Below the pieces are notes generated by a model. The model made no database searches. It had not been told where the DNA came from and saw nothing but the letters and a program-made list of their open reading frames with translations. The position numbers and the translations under genes were made by a program. Shown one piece after another: positions 50,900 to 62,690 of a stretch of DNA of 64,000 nt (within the stretch, counting starts at the first letter, position 1; every line of letters begins with the position of its first letter). The DNA is from Branchiostoma lanceolatum (taxonomy: Eukaryota; Chordata; Leptocardii; Amphioxiformes; Branchiostomatidae), in contig NC_089727.1 in NCBI RefSeq assembly GCF_035083965.1, positions 19,409,269 through 19,473,268 of the forward strand, given 5' to 3'.

Positions 50900-53800
50900 A
50901 CCATACCCTGATAGATAGTTGTGCAGTGTTTGCTTTCTGCATGTCAATGAATGTTGGAAATCGCACAGACTTTTATATACCTCTGCTTTTAATTCTGAAG
51001 AATTGTCAAAGAAGTTGGATGTGGTCATAAAATGTTGGTCATTGGTCAGTTGTGAAATGAAGCACTTTAATGGTCTTTCTGTGTAATAGTATCTCATGAT
51101 CTGTTTTGTATTTGAGATGTAAAACACTTTCTGTATTTTCTCCCCAATGTCCGTATCGCCTGACATTGACGTTAAGGCTGACATGTTTTCCACCTGACCA
51201 CGATTGTTCATGTATGTCCGCAGCCTCAGTTCTGCAGAGATGCTGACCAGCATCTCCAAGTGGTGTGCATTCTCACTACTGACGACTCCCCTGTCTTTCA
51301 GCTCCTGAATAGTGTCCCAGATTGTGCTCGGTTGTATCTTATAAAGTAGTGCCCAACAGGACACTGCGATACTCGAAAATCGATATATTTCATTTTTAAC
51401 ATTCAGCAGACTGGTAGTGAGAGCTTGTGTTTGAAAGTTTGGTGCATTCTCACACAGTACAGTTTTTGCCATTATCGACTGAACTGTTCCGTCATTGTCG
51501 TCAAGTTGCTGAGTCCATATAGACCTGTACACATCGACCAAGCTCTGTTCTCCCGTGATAAGAGAAACATTTCCCAATATACTAGCAAGATGGTAGCCTT
51601 TCTTCAAATGAAACGTAAGGTCGTCTTTCACAATGTTGGTCATGTTGCTTGGTGTGTGGATGAGCTCACTTCTTATTGTCCTGTTTGTACCCCTGCCCAA
51701 TGGAGTCTTGCATGCATGTGGCATAGCTCCATCGAATGAAAAACCGCGCGGTGTTACCGAGTCATAAAACCAGTCTTTCAATGGGTCGTTTGAGTTAAAA
51801 TCATTAAGAGACTTAATCCCCATGGCCGGGACAATGGTCTCTCCCAGATTTATTACTTTGAGATGTAGATAATGAGTGAGGTTACGGAAATAGTTAGCAT
51901 TATGCTCAGTTTCTTCCTCTATCAAGATGGCAAATTCTAGATCAGAGTATGGGGTTACCAATCCTGTGGCTTGTGAACCCATGCCTATCATAGCGTACTT
52001 ACAGGAAGGGGGACCCATTACCTCCATGCATTCATCTACAAGGCCGGCGATAAACGTTTTACGCTGATCAACAAGTGTCTGAAACAATGCTTTGATTGCT
52101 TCCACTCTCTTCGTCTCCACTTCTTTTATCTTTGGATCATTGTCATCAAGGCTATATGGATCTACCTCTTCTTCAATTCTTTTGATCTCTTTTCCTACAT
52201 AGTCCCTGTCAGTCTTCAACATCAATCTGTGTTTCTCTGTATCATCATTATGTACTTTCTGTTCTATCTTTAGGACTTCCTTAACGAATGCTTGAGTTAT
52301 TTTCTGAATCGTTTCCTCTATATCTTCTCTCCTTGATCTTACCAGTGCTGCATTACAGAGAGCTGCAGCCTTGGTGAAATCACCCCCGTCCTTTGACTGG
52401 ATTCCTCTCTTCAGATAGACATCTCCCAACTTGTACAGGGGTTCTGCCTCTTTCTTGTGCTGACCTGTAACAAAGTATGTAATTAATTATAATCTTGTAT
52501 TTAATTATTTTCATCGGGAGGTAACCTGTTCAAAAGGAAATGTGCTATACCACTGAAATGCTTTTCATTTTTCCTTTTTATTATCAGTATGGCATCGTTG
52601 CTGGCGAAACAAGTATGAAATTTCTAATCATTTACAACAAAAGGGATAACTGCATTTTTGTATTAAATATGCAAATTAGGTGGTATTTGTTTATGTTTAA
52701 CCTGTCATAAACTACATATGTTACATGTATTCAAGTCTTTTGTAAAAACGCCGAAATTATATAGAGTTTCGTTATTAGTAATGCACTTGAGTCCTAAGTT
52801 GCATAACCTTGATCTATTCGAATGTGTACATAATTTGTTTACCTGCATGCCAAAAATTATTAAAATCCTTCGTACCCTCCTCCAGTTTTCCTTTCTAACA
52901 AGGATAGTGTTTAAAAAACACTGGCGACGTTCGGTAGGTATCAAGTATGAAAATGCATACTAGTGTAGGTCATGTAATGTATTGTTGTCATGCTAGAACA
53001 TCGCTACTTGTGAAAATGTCAGCTTATATACTATAAGGATACATTCTAAGGTAGCAAGTGTAATTACACGCATACACCGTACCTGACTAAACAACGAGCA
53101 TGATACACTGTCAGACGGCTAGCTGGGTACATACCTGACACAATCAATGAGAATAATACACTGCCAGCCGGGTGTGCAACCACACAACAGCGACTGCAGT
53201 CCTCTTTTCTCAGAAGTAATAGTCAAGTCAAGGCCTTTATTTTATTTCGAGTGAATATTTTGTCGTTTTGTTGATTTTTAGTGGAGATGGGTCCACGTTT
53301 GGTTGAAAAATGCGTATGAAGCGTAATATGGTTTTCTTGACTTAAACGTTGTAACAGTATAGCTGGTTTTCTTACTAGTTGCGTTTTTTGGAAATTATCC
53401 CTGCGGATCGATGTACTAAGCCCGCCTACGTTTGTTGGGTTACCGTTTGATATGGACACACTATGGTATGGACGCATGTCTAAATCACTAAGTTTCGTTT
53501 TCATAGTTTTTCTAGCGCTCAATATCTTTTACATTCCTGCTGATTTACGCATAGTGAAGTGGCTCAGCTGCGAGCAATCTATCGTCTATAAGAACAGGCT
53601 GCAGGCTGGACTGTTGAGAATTTTATCGAATTACGCGTGTTTTTATTATCTTCGCCGAGTATTTGTACTCGGAGAAGATTATGTTTTCGGTTGAAAATTC
53701 TGTTGGGTGGGTCTGTATGTATGTCACGAGCATAGCTCAAGAAAGCTGCAATGAATCTTTATGATTTTTGGTAGGTGTGTAGTGGTTGTGCAAAGAAAGG

Positions 53801-56800
53801 TCAAGTTCGAAAATGGTTCACCTTGCGTTTTTCAACAGTACTGCAGCGGACTTTTAATCTTTTTGTGTTTGTATGTAGGCAAAAAAAGTGACGGAAACGT
53901 TGATGGATCTTAATGATTTTTTGCATGTGTGTAGATGTTTTGGAAACGGAGGTCAAGTTCGAAAATGGTTTCCCTGGCATTTTCCGTCGGTACTGCAGCG
54001 GGCTTTGTGTTGATGTGCATTTGTATGTCGCCAGCATAACTCAAGAAGCTGTTAGTGGAGCTGTATGATATTTAGTGGATAGGTAGGGTTTACAGAAAGG
54101 AAGGTCAAGTTCGATAATGGGCCTTCTAGCGGGTACCTTAGGTACTGCAGCGGAGCTTCAAAATTTAGAGGCATATTTTCTAAAAGTGCTATGGTCATGA
54201 TTTTTGTGTGATAGATAGTTCATGTCACAGGAAGTAAGTTCTGTAAATTTGGGCCCCCTAGCGGCTTGTTTAGAACTGCAGTGGGTGTTTTTGTTTTGAC
54301 ATTCGGACATGAATAACTTGAGAAGGGGTCGACAGATCGTCGTGATGTTTGGTAATGTAGAGAGCTCAGATGGTGCTTTACATAATCAATGACTAATCAT
54401 GCAAATTAGGAGCTAATTTACATAATTAGTAAAGAAAGTGCATTTCATGTGACATGGGACATGGGACAGTGTCAGGTCATGTAAACAGATGGCCTTGCAT
54501 AAACGTACATTTAGGTCAAATAAATAAACAAATGGGGCACCCACTATTCTCCAAGCAGAGGTGTGGGTCCAGCTGGTTTTTCACGTGTTCAGTTTAGGTA
54601 TTTTTGTTCAACATACGGTTCGCTACATAACTAAAATGGGACAAAATAGAAAGCCTGACAAAAAACACCTAAAAACGCGTCAAATACCACAGACCCACTC
54701 CTCTGCTTGGAGAGTACACTGCATCAAAACTACACCACCGCTAGGTGCGAAAAGGTCTTTCAAAATATGTATGATATGGAATATAAAGATGTATTCTATT
54801 CAAATATATTGACTGTACCATTTCATCATCACTTTCAACTCACAAGTTACAACACTGCAATATTGAACCTTTGTGGTCCATATGATATATAGAGGGTGAT
54901 AAGCATGTAAATATCAATCACTATTCATAATAAGCCTTGATTATTTGGCGAACTGTGGAACTCTAGTTAAATATGTGACGATTCTTACGTCTCTAGTATT
55001 TGCGAGCTCGAGAGGCATTCTTAATGACAAAGGAAAGCCCTATCCTACATATACTAGTCATATCTTGGGCCTTTTTTCACTGACGATGACGAGATCAACA
55101 GTGAGTATATATTACATTTCTATTTTATAACTGTACTTTGACATTGTAGTATTGACCACAGACTTCGCGTCAAACTTTAGAATCTACAACAGTACAGCAG
55201 ACATGCATCTTGAGAATGTTTGGGATCCCTCATCTGTCAATACGTTATTCTCTATCAGATCCGCAATTCATCATACGTCCTGCAATTGCCTGATGAATCT
55301 ATTTTCTAGATGAGCTAAGTGACCAGGACGACGGACGGACTCCATTGTAACGTTACATGTTCTGTTTGCCATAAAGATGACAGCTATTGCTGGTGCCGTG
55401 ACCCACACACATAATGTACCCGTTTTTATTTACACTTGGGTGGAGTGGGAAAAGTCTTGTAAAGTGCCTTTTTCCCAAGGACACAAGATAGGTGGCGTCA
55501 GGGGATTCGAACCCTGGGTCGAAAATCCTGCCGTTACGGCACACGACCCCATGCCGATTTTTTGTACTTCAATATGTCATAATTAGTACTTAAACAAAGT
55601 TGTGCATCCAGAGCACACCGCTTTCCTATTTCATAGGTCCCAGTTGGATTCTGGGGATCCGCCTAAATTGGCTGCATACTAAATATCATAGAAATCCTTT
55701 GTTCCTTTCATCAGTTATCTACTAGTAGTATTATCCTAGGAAGGTTTTGACAAAAACGCAATTCCAGAGAAAGCTGCTGGGAGGACCAAACCTTCAACAC
55801 TTCCTCCTTACATTACAAGTTATTTGCCACCCAAAAAAATCAAGACCATGGCACGCCAAGGTCAAATGATATAAAAACGGAAGTTCTACTGCAGTACCAA
55901 GGACACATACCAGGCGGCCCAAAATCGACCTTGACCTTCGTCTTCCCAACACCTACCTACATGTCAGATATCATTGTAATCCATCCAGAGGTTCTTCAGA
56001 TATGATAATTACAAAAATCCGGAAACACAAACAGACAGACAGGCCAATAACTATATCCCTGTCTTATTATGGAGATGATAATTTCAACGTGATTTATCCG
56101 TAGCTTCTTACATGTCTAGAGATATGCTGGGCAAAATATCTACTAGTATGTGGAAACACAAACAGACATATGCAGACACAACAAAGACAGGTTGGGGTAC
56201 ATATGAAAAAAACAAAGCAATCCTATATAGCCTGGATGCCGTTCTTTGTCTTGCAATTGACATCTGGCATCCAGCTGGTGGGAGTCTAGTATTTGTCCCT
56301 CCGGATGTCTGGGCGGGACTTTTTAATTCTAGACCGCCCACAGAAAGGCGCAACCAACCACCGACAGATGGGCATAATCGAGGGGTGGCAGTAGCCAATC
56401 ACAGACAGCAGGGCGTAATCGACAACAAGGCGCAACCAATCGCCAACGCAGGGCGTACCGACCACGGCACGGCGGAACCAGCAGTACGCAACAGGACAAC
56501 GACATGTACAGTCGAACAATCAAGCACGCTTGTAGGATGCCATATGACAAGTCGTGTGATGTATACGGTTGACGGTGTAAAAAAAGTCTGATCCATTGTT
56601 CAAAATTTCCGTCAATTCATGGGCTACCTTCAATCAAGATCAAAAAGGGGAAGGCGTATATTATTAGCTTCGGTACTCAAGAAAGCAAAGAACAGACCAC
56701 AAAGCGGGGACCTGCGGCCCCATGGAGTCAAGTCCGGAGCCGAGGAAAAGGCCAGGAAGTTGAAACGACCAAGGAGCGACCCACACCTTCTGACGACCGG

Positions 56801-59800
56801 AGACTCAGATAACTGTCTGAGTGAAGGTTAGTAAAGATTTAGGTCTGAACCTGTTGCACGGCGCATATGTTTCTGTACACAGTCTACCGTTTCTATGTTT
56901 GATCATCCCGATATTTCGTGGAGTAATTACAGTCTGCATTTATTCTATTGTCGAACACAGTGGTTACAAACGACATGTCTTCTATCGCTCGTTCTCATTT
57001 AAATGTACACATTTTGTAACTTCCGTTACCATTTGAAGTAAGACGTTTCTGACACTAAGATATGCCACATATAATATGTGAAACTGTCATCTTTAAAAGC
57101 AAGAAAAGTTTTAAGTCGTCATAAAAACGACAGTTTGGCACCCTATATGTGGCAAATCTTAATGCCAGAAACGTTTTACTTCAAACGGTAACAGAAGTTA
57201 AAAAATGTGTACATCCAAATGAGAACGAGCGCTATACAGCATGTACACTGTCTGATGGCAAACTGATTTGGAATTGCAGCATCCCTGCCCATGTACCTGA
57301 TCATGACGTCGTTTAGATTTTACCGTGTTAGATTTTACTTGACCAGCAATGATTTTTCGGCCTGTCGTTTAATTTGCGCAAACTTCTATGTACGGGTTGA
57401 GAAAGAGATGATAAGTACCCTAATCTTTTCGACGTTGAAATATTTCTTACAAACTTTCAAATTCATAAATATCCTGTTAAGCTCAGCAGTCACAAATATC
57501 ATTAAGTTACAGATTTTTTCCAACAGCTCAGTTACCCATTAATGTGCATTGATTTTAAATCAAAGTGTCAGAAATTTTGTTTATGTACTTGAATGTGTTA
57601 GTGAATAAGATATAATGAGAAACGTCTAGCCTTTGGATCGGAAATGCTTTCAATTGTAGAGTTGAACAACGTAAAAGAAGAGAGTATCAAACAGACATAT
57701 GCCATCTTCCATTTTCCACCGAATATTATAAGTTCTGACAACCAATAGTTAGTTGCATGTCATGTATGAAACTGCTGTACTACCAAAGCTGAGAATAATT
57801 CATCAGCTTTTTGTCCAGGAGTTACGAGATAATACTAATGGACGGATGAAGGAAGTCTGGATCAACTAGCTATAGACCGGGCAACGTATCAGGAGAACAC
57901 GTTACATGCATATGGGGATAGATAGATAGATGGATGGATGGATGGATGGATGGATGGATGGATGGATGGATGGATGGATGGATGGATGGATGGATGGATG
58001 GATGGATGATTAGAAAATGAGACCGATTTGTTCCTCGGTGAATGATTTCTCTCTTTGTGCCCGCAAGTGAGCTACGCCGTGGCCACCCTCGGAATGAAAA
58101 AAAAAAACTTCACTGAAGTCATCGTGGGAGAATTGGAGTGTGCGCTGATAACACCAATCCAGGAGAAACAAACAATGCATACAGGATCATCGCAAAAACA
58201 AAACAAAAAAGACAAAAACATGAAAAAATACGAAGGGTGGCACAAACGCACTGGATAAACACAAATGAGTAAAAACTCCCACACAAAACATCTATCATGC
58301 CCAATGTTACAGAAACCTTGTCTCTGCGTCCTTTCTTTATCCTTAATGTGTTGGCTATAGTCTTCAGACAGGGACCTGTATCAGCTACATTGTCCAAACA
58401 TAAAATCCTTCATTGTAGGTGTTGCCCCCCAAAAAATTATTCTGAAATCAAGCTTTGATATTTTAATGTATTCCTAGTTGCATCTTATTAGTATAAGAGG
58501 GATGTAGATATTGTTCTCATATTGTTTTAAAAACAGAAAAGTATATTTGAAAATCGAATGATGATAGCAAGTTTCTGTGCCTTAAGTAGCAAGTGCGCCG
58601 AAATTGTGTTTTTCACATACAGATCAACAAAGACCTCCCCTTTTTCTTCCGTAAACCACAAGGCCGATGGCTACCTCAAAACCAATTCCCTGGGGAATGC
58701 ATTCGTGCAATTTCTGAAATTCTTTCAAAGCGATCGTAGTACTGTTATAAATGCCTCCGCCCCTGAGGCTTCGCCAAAAAACGCCCCTTCACTTCGAGAA
58801 CAAGCAGTAAGGGGAAACAAAATATATAAAAACGCGAAGATCTGCTGCAGTGCCAAGAAAAATCGCCAGGAGAGTCTAAATCGAAATTGACCTTCGTCTT
58901 CCAAAATCCTATCCACTTACGTATAGATAATATTGTTTAATTACATCCGGATCCACTGGTTCCGGTGCTGACCAAAAATATCATCCAAAATCCAAAAGAC
59001 ATACATGTGACTTGTTCATACTTGCTAGGCAATACCTAGCAGTGGTGCAGTTTTGGTGCAGTGTACTCTATGAGCAGAGGAGTGCTGGTTTTTGACATGT
59101 TTTAGGTGCTTTTGTCTATTTTGTCCCCTTTCCGTTATGTCTCCAACCGTGTGTTGGTCAAAAATGGCTAAACTGAACACCTTAAAAACCAACCGGACCC
59201 ACACATGTGCTTGGAGTTTAGTGAAACTGCCTCATCTGTTTATTTATGTGCCCAATTTGTTTATTTATACTTTAAGGCAAGGCCCTCTGTTGACCTGTTT
59301 CGGGAACACTGTCCTATGGCCCATTGTGAAATGTACTTGGATTTACAAACTATCCTTACTAATTATGCAGATAAGCTCCTGATTTGCATAATAAGTAATT
59401 GATTGTGTAAAACACCATCTGAGCTCTCTACATACCAAACTTCCCGACGATCTGTCGACCCCTTCTCAAGTTATTCATGTCCGAAGGTCAAAACAAAAAC
59501 ACCCACTGCAGTTCAAAACAAGACGCCAGGGGGCCCAAACTTACACAACTTAATTCCTGTGGCATAAGCTATCTACCACACAAAAATCATGATCGTAGCA
59601 TTTTTAGAAAATATGCTCTAAAATTTTGAAGCTCCACTGCAGTACCTTAGGTACCCGCCAGAAGGCCCATTATCTAACTTGACCTTTCTTTTTGTAAACC
59701 CTACCCATCCACTATATATACAGATCCATCAACAGCTTCTTGAGTTATGTTGTCCGCATACAAATACACATCCACACAATGCCCGCTGCAGGACCGATGG

Positions 59801-61044
59801 AAAATGCCAGGGGAATCATTTTTGAACTTGACCTCCGTTTTTACAACATCTACACACCTACAAAAAACATGAAGATCCATCGACGTTTCCGTCATTTTTT
59901 GCCTACATACAAACACACAAAAATTACAAGTCTGCTGCAGTACTGTTGAAAAACGCATGGTGAACCATTTTCGAACTTGACCTTCCTTTGTACAACCACT
60001 ACACACCTACCAAAAATCATAAAGATTCATCAAAGGTTTCTTGAGTTATGCTCTTGACATACATACTGACCAACCAAACAGCTGGCTCAACCAAAAACAT
60101 ATAATCTTCTCTGAGTACTATAGTAGTCGGCGAAGATAATAAACACTTCTATATTAGCGACATTTTGCCACTTTGAAATAACTTCTTACTGAAATGCCAG
60201 ACTTACCTTTGACGTGAACAGACTTGAGCGCAGCTGCAAAACTTTGTTCTGCTTTATCCAGGTCTCCAGTCTGCAGGGCCCTGCAGCCCTTCTGTAGATG
60301 TTCTTCGTATGTACTGCAATAAATTATGATAGGATTACATTTAATATAGTATAAATGTAATTTAATATAAAAAAACGCAAAACCATTACAAAATGTGCTC
60401 TTCATACGAATCGTATCTATTTTGGGACTAAACGTTAACTGTTTCTTGTTGTCATTGGTATCAAAGGTAATGGAAAGTTTGAAAAACAATTGTAATGCAT
60501 TTTGTATAACAAACTTTGCTTATTGCTGTGAAGCTACGTCGATATGAGAATAAGAACTTCATTGTAATAATGTTAGTAACGGGCAAACCTGTCATCGTCG
60601 TCCTGTGTTGTGACACTGCTGTCTGCTACTGTACCCCCTCCTGTAGCCATTCTGTAACAAGCCGGCACATTTTTTCTTATAATCACCCCATATCCTGTGT
60701 GGTATTGTAAATTGCTGCTCACATTCATAGACAGTTCAAAGGTCTAACTACGCACGAGTGTCGCAACCTTGCAAAGGAATATACAAAAGTGAGTATCTAG
60801 ACAAGAATTTTTGTTTTGTTTCAAGAGATGTCAATATCTTATGACATTTTGGTGTAGACTACGAATTATTTAAACTCAAAGCCAGATCCCACGTTAAAGA
60901 TCAAAATGTTAGCGGCAAAAATTCCACAACCGCTAATCAGAATCTAAGGTTCCTTGTTATGCCGACCAACATGGGGGGGGGGGGGCAAAAATTCGCAAGC
61001 AACAAATACCCCCAACACTGTACTTACATGGGGAGATGGCGCAT
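49169..61044 (-). CDS. GlnD/DUF294-like nucleotidyltransferase with 13 TPR repeats, full copy (copy 2)
   Basis: Exons 61044..61028 (MRHLP), 60313..60207 and 52464..49169 join in frame to 1140 codons including stop; all junctions have GT/AG. Residues 1-85: TPR-like helices. About 95-175: charged helical stretch (KRIEEEVD). About 197-370: nucleotidyltransferase fold with G204-S205 and D216-x-E218 in [17 protein letters not shown]; a downstream [14 protein letters not shown] is the likely equivalent of the conserved post-catalytic segment in DUF294. Residues 370-560: all-helical middle. Residues 564-1139: thirteen kinesin-light-chain-type TPRs ([12 protein letters not shown]...YYEQSLQM) of 44 residues. 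No signal or membrane segment, so probably cytosolic, using TPRs for partner binding. The substrate is unknown. The 7.7-kb second intron is swollen by repeats. Confidence 0.82.
53643..54968 (+). mobile_element. 'CTTCGCCGAG' repeat family, copy 5
   Basis: Very similar to the copy at 17213 over its whole length, from TTATTATCTTCGCCGAGT to CTCTAGTT, including the nested MITE (54548-54713 here, 166 bp). Located in the second intron of nucleotidyltransferase copy 2. Confidence 0.7.
54548..54713. mobile_element. 166-bp MITE with TCTCCAAGCAGAG termini
   Basis: Longer form of the MITE at 18116: same ends and same location within the host repeat, with about 70 bp more in the middle. The 92-bp form is probably an internal deletion. 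Confidence 0.7.
55491..55555 (-). other. tRNA-like sequence, probably a SINE head relic
   Basis: On the minus strand a perfect B box GGTTCGAATCC (55513..55503) lies inside a T-arm-like GGGTTCGAATCCC, preceded by sequence resembling a degraded tRNA 5' half and followed by GACGCCACC. No good cloverleaf can be drawn in the 5' half and no discriminator/CCA context is seen, so a tRNA-derived SINE relic fits better than a working tRNA gene. Confidence 0.4.
56112..56827 (+). other. open stretches of unclear status
   Basis: An open frame at 56112-56591 (159 codons) covers degenerate repeats of GGCGCAACCA and CAGGGCGTA; no domain. A second at 56619 encodes a basic peptide (about 70 codons, [20 protein letters not shown]) and reaches a donor-like GAAG/GTTAGT at 56827. 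Either could be an exon of an unknown gene; neither has a recognisable relative or a clear acceptor. Confidence 0.2.
56958..57250. mobile_element. 293-bp foldback element
   Basis: The left arm (about 56973-57078) and right arm (about 57141-57243) are imperfect inverse copies of about 105 bp, including CGCTCGTTCTCATTT, TGTACACATTTT and GCCACATATA. Ends read CAGTG and CACTG. No target duplication seen. Confidence 0.6.
57918..58010. repeat. (GATA)n/(GGAT)n microsatellite
   Basis: Three GATA units followed by about 20 GGAT units, in the second intron of nucleotidyltransferase copy 2. Confidence 0.95.
59030..60143 (-). mobile_element. 'CTTCGCCGAG' repeat family, copy 6, inverted
   Basis: Reverse complement of the copies at 17213 and 53643. 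Its outer end GGCGAAGATAATAA lies at about 60130-60143, and it contains a worn TCTCCAAGCAGAG MITE at about 59060-59220. The far end (CTCTAGTT) is missing. With copy 5 it forms a widely spaced inverted pair in one intron. Confidence 0.6.
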
Positions 61045-61261
61045 TCCGACATTACTGATGCCACTTGATGGCGCAGTTGAAAAGGGAGAGTAGTGATCCT
61101 TCCGTGCTGTCACGTCTTGGTGTCGTTGCTTACGCCTTGACCTCTATGAAAACCGGTAAGAAGCCGTGTTTATAATAAAAGCCAGTGATTGTATTATTCA
61201 GTGTACAAACGGACTTTGATCCGTGGACAAATGTAAAGGACCTGACATGACCCGTGGGAGG

Positions 61262-62147
61262 TAACGTAACATGACCTATTTACGTGCAGGAGTAGTTTAC
61301 GTCCAGATTGGGTCATGTCCACATGTCGCGGTGTATCATACTAATGCCTGTTCTCATGAGAAACAAAAAAGTATGATCCTCAGCCATCTCTCTCTTGTAT
61401 ATACAAAACATTTAAAAGGGTTTACGTCCAGCGACATAACAGAATAAATTCCTGAACCCGTAACAACAAGTTGCACGGAAGCGTCATGCATGACGCATTT
61501 CATATGAAATTCGACACCGCGCATTTTTATAATGTGTTTCTAACATACACGATAGCTAGTATCTTTTAAAAGTAGCTGACGCTAAACCTGTCTTTGATAT
61601 GCAGACTACCAATGGTGATTCGAGGTTTGAAACTCTTGCCAGTTTTAGGAAGGTTTGATACAACCTAGCAACCTCCGCTCAGATGATATAGTTTTGTACG
61701 GCATAACATCATGGCCATGCGTTTATCACGTGAACACCACGTACTACGGGTTTCGGGGAAATTCACAATACAAAAATTGTTTTCTTCCATCGCGTCGGGC
61801 AGGCGGAGGGACAAACATAGTGGCTTTACTGTCATTTCTCTGTAGACTTCTTTTGACAGTTACTGTCCATTTTTTTCTGGTCTATGTTCTTCAAGCATAG
61901 CGCTAGAAGGGGAAATACTGAGGTGGACGATAGAGGGTAAGCCTAGCAGAATTCTTCACCATATACCCCAGTATAAATACATGCTCGCACGGCGTTAAAC
62001 AGGCGGAGAAAAACTTACAGACCATGCATTTTCTTGTTAGAATAGCTAATATTTCTACCCATGGGTTAAACATTTGGCTCTGTCTGCGCGGTTTTAGGAT
62101 AAATAACGTTTTGAATAAATCGGACGTAAACTGGTCATGTTACGTTA
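61262..62147. mobile_element. 886-bp DNA transposon with TAACGTAACATGACC ends, specific to copy 2
   Basis: TAACGTAACATGACC at 61262-61276 and its exact inverse at 62133-62147. The duplicate locus reads GTGGGAGGTGCATATTGAACAC (37436-37457) with no insert, so it arrived after the duplication. If the outer TA is the target duplication, the ends are ACGTAACATGACC and a Tc1/mariner-like origin is possible. No transposase frame. Confidence 0.7.
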
Positions 62148-62484
62148 TATAATGAACACAGGATTTATGGATGGAAATATTGATTTTACTACATGATATG
62201 AGATGTTCATTTGACCACCATTTGCTACCTGGGCGAAATAGGGCCAGTTTATTCCTTTTGGTCAATACCTACCACTGCGCGGAAAGCCGAATTTCCGGGT
62301 CAGAAATTGCCTTACACATTCATGGAAATTCTGCATTTCCTTCAGAATCATGGCATTTCGGACCTGTTTACGTTGCGCGTCCGGTCCTGTACGTCCCCTA
62401 GATACTCCCGGAGATGGACCATTTCCGTGTACAGGAAGTTTAAAGGCCCTTACACACCCGGACATATACCCTTGAAATGACCAT

Positions 62485-62690
62485 ACACTGCAGGAAATTC
62501 AGCATGTATTGGTCCGTGTGGCGATGTAATGTGCATAATTTAGCGGCAATTATCACCTAATTATCTCTCCAGGTTCTGTCCTATGTAGTGCGGCTGTGCG
62601 GTATAGCAGGAAATTCACCGTGTAAAGGTCCGTGTGGCGGTGTGATGTGCATAATTTAGCGGCAATTATCACCTAATTATCACCCCGCAT
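62485..62690. repeat. 116-bp tandem duplication
   Basis: GTCCGTGTGGCG...GTGCATAATTTAGCGGCAATTATCACCTAATTATC occurs twice, with GTGCATAATT at 62531 and 62647. Slightly diverged. No function seen. Confidence 0.75.
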
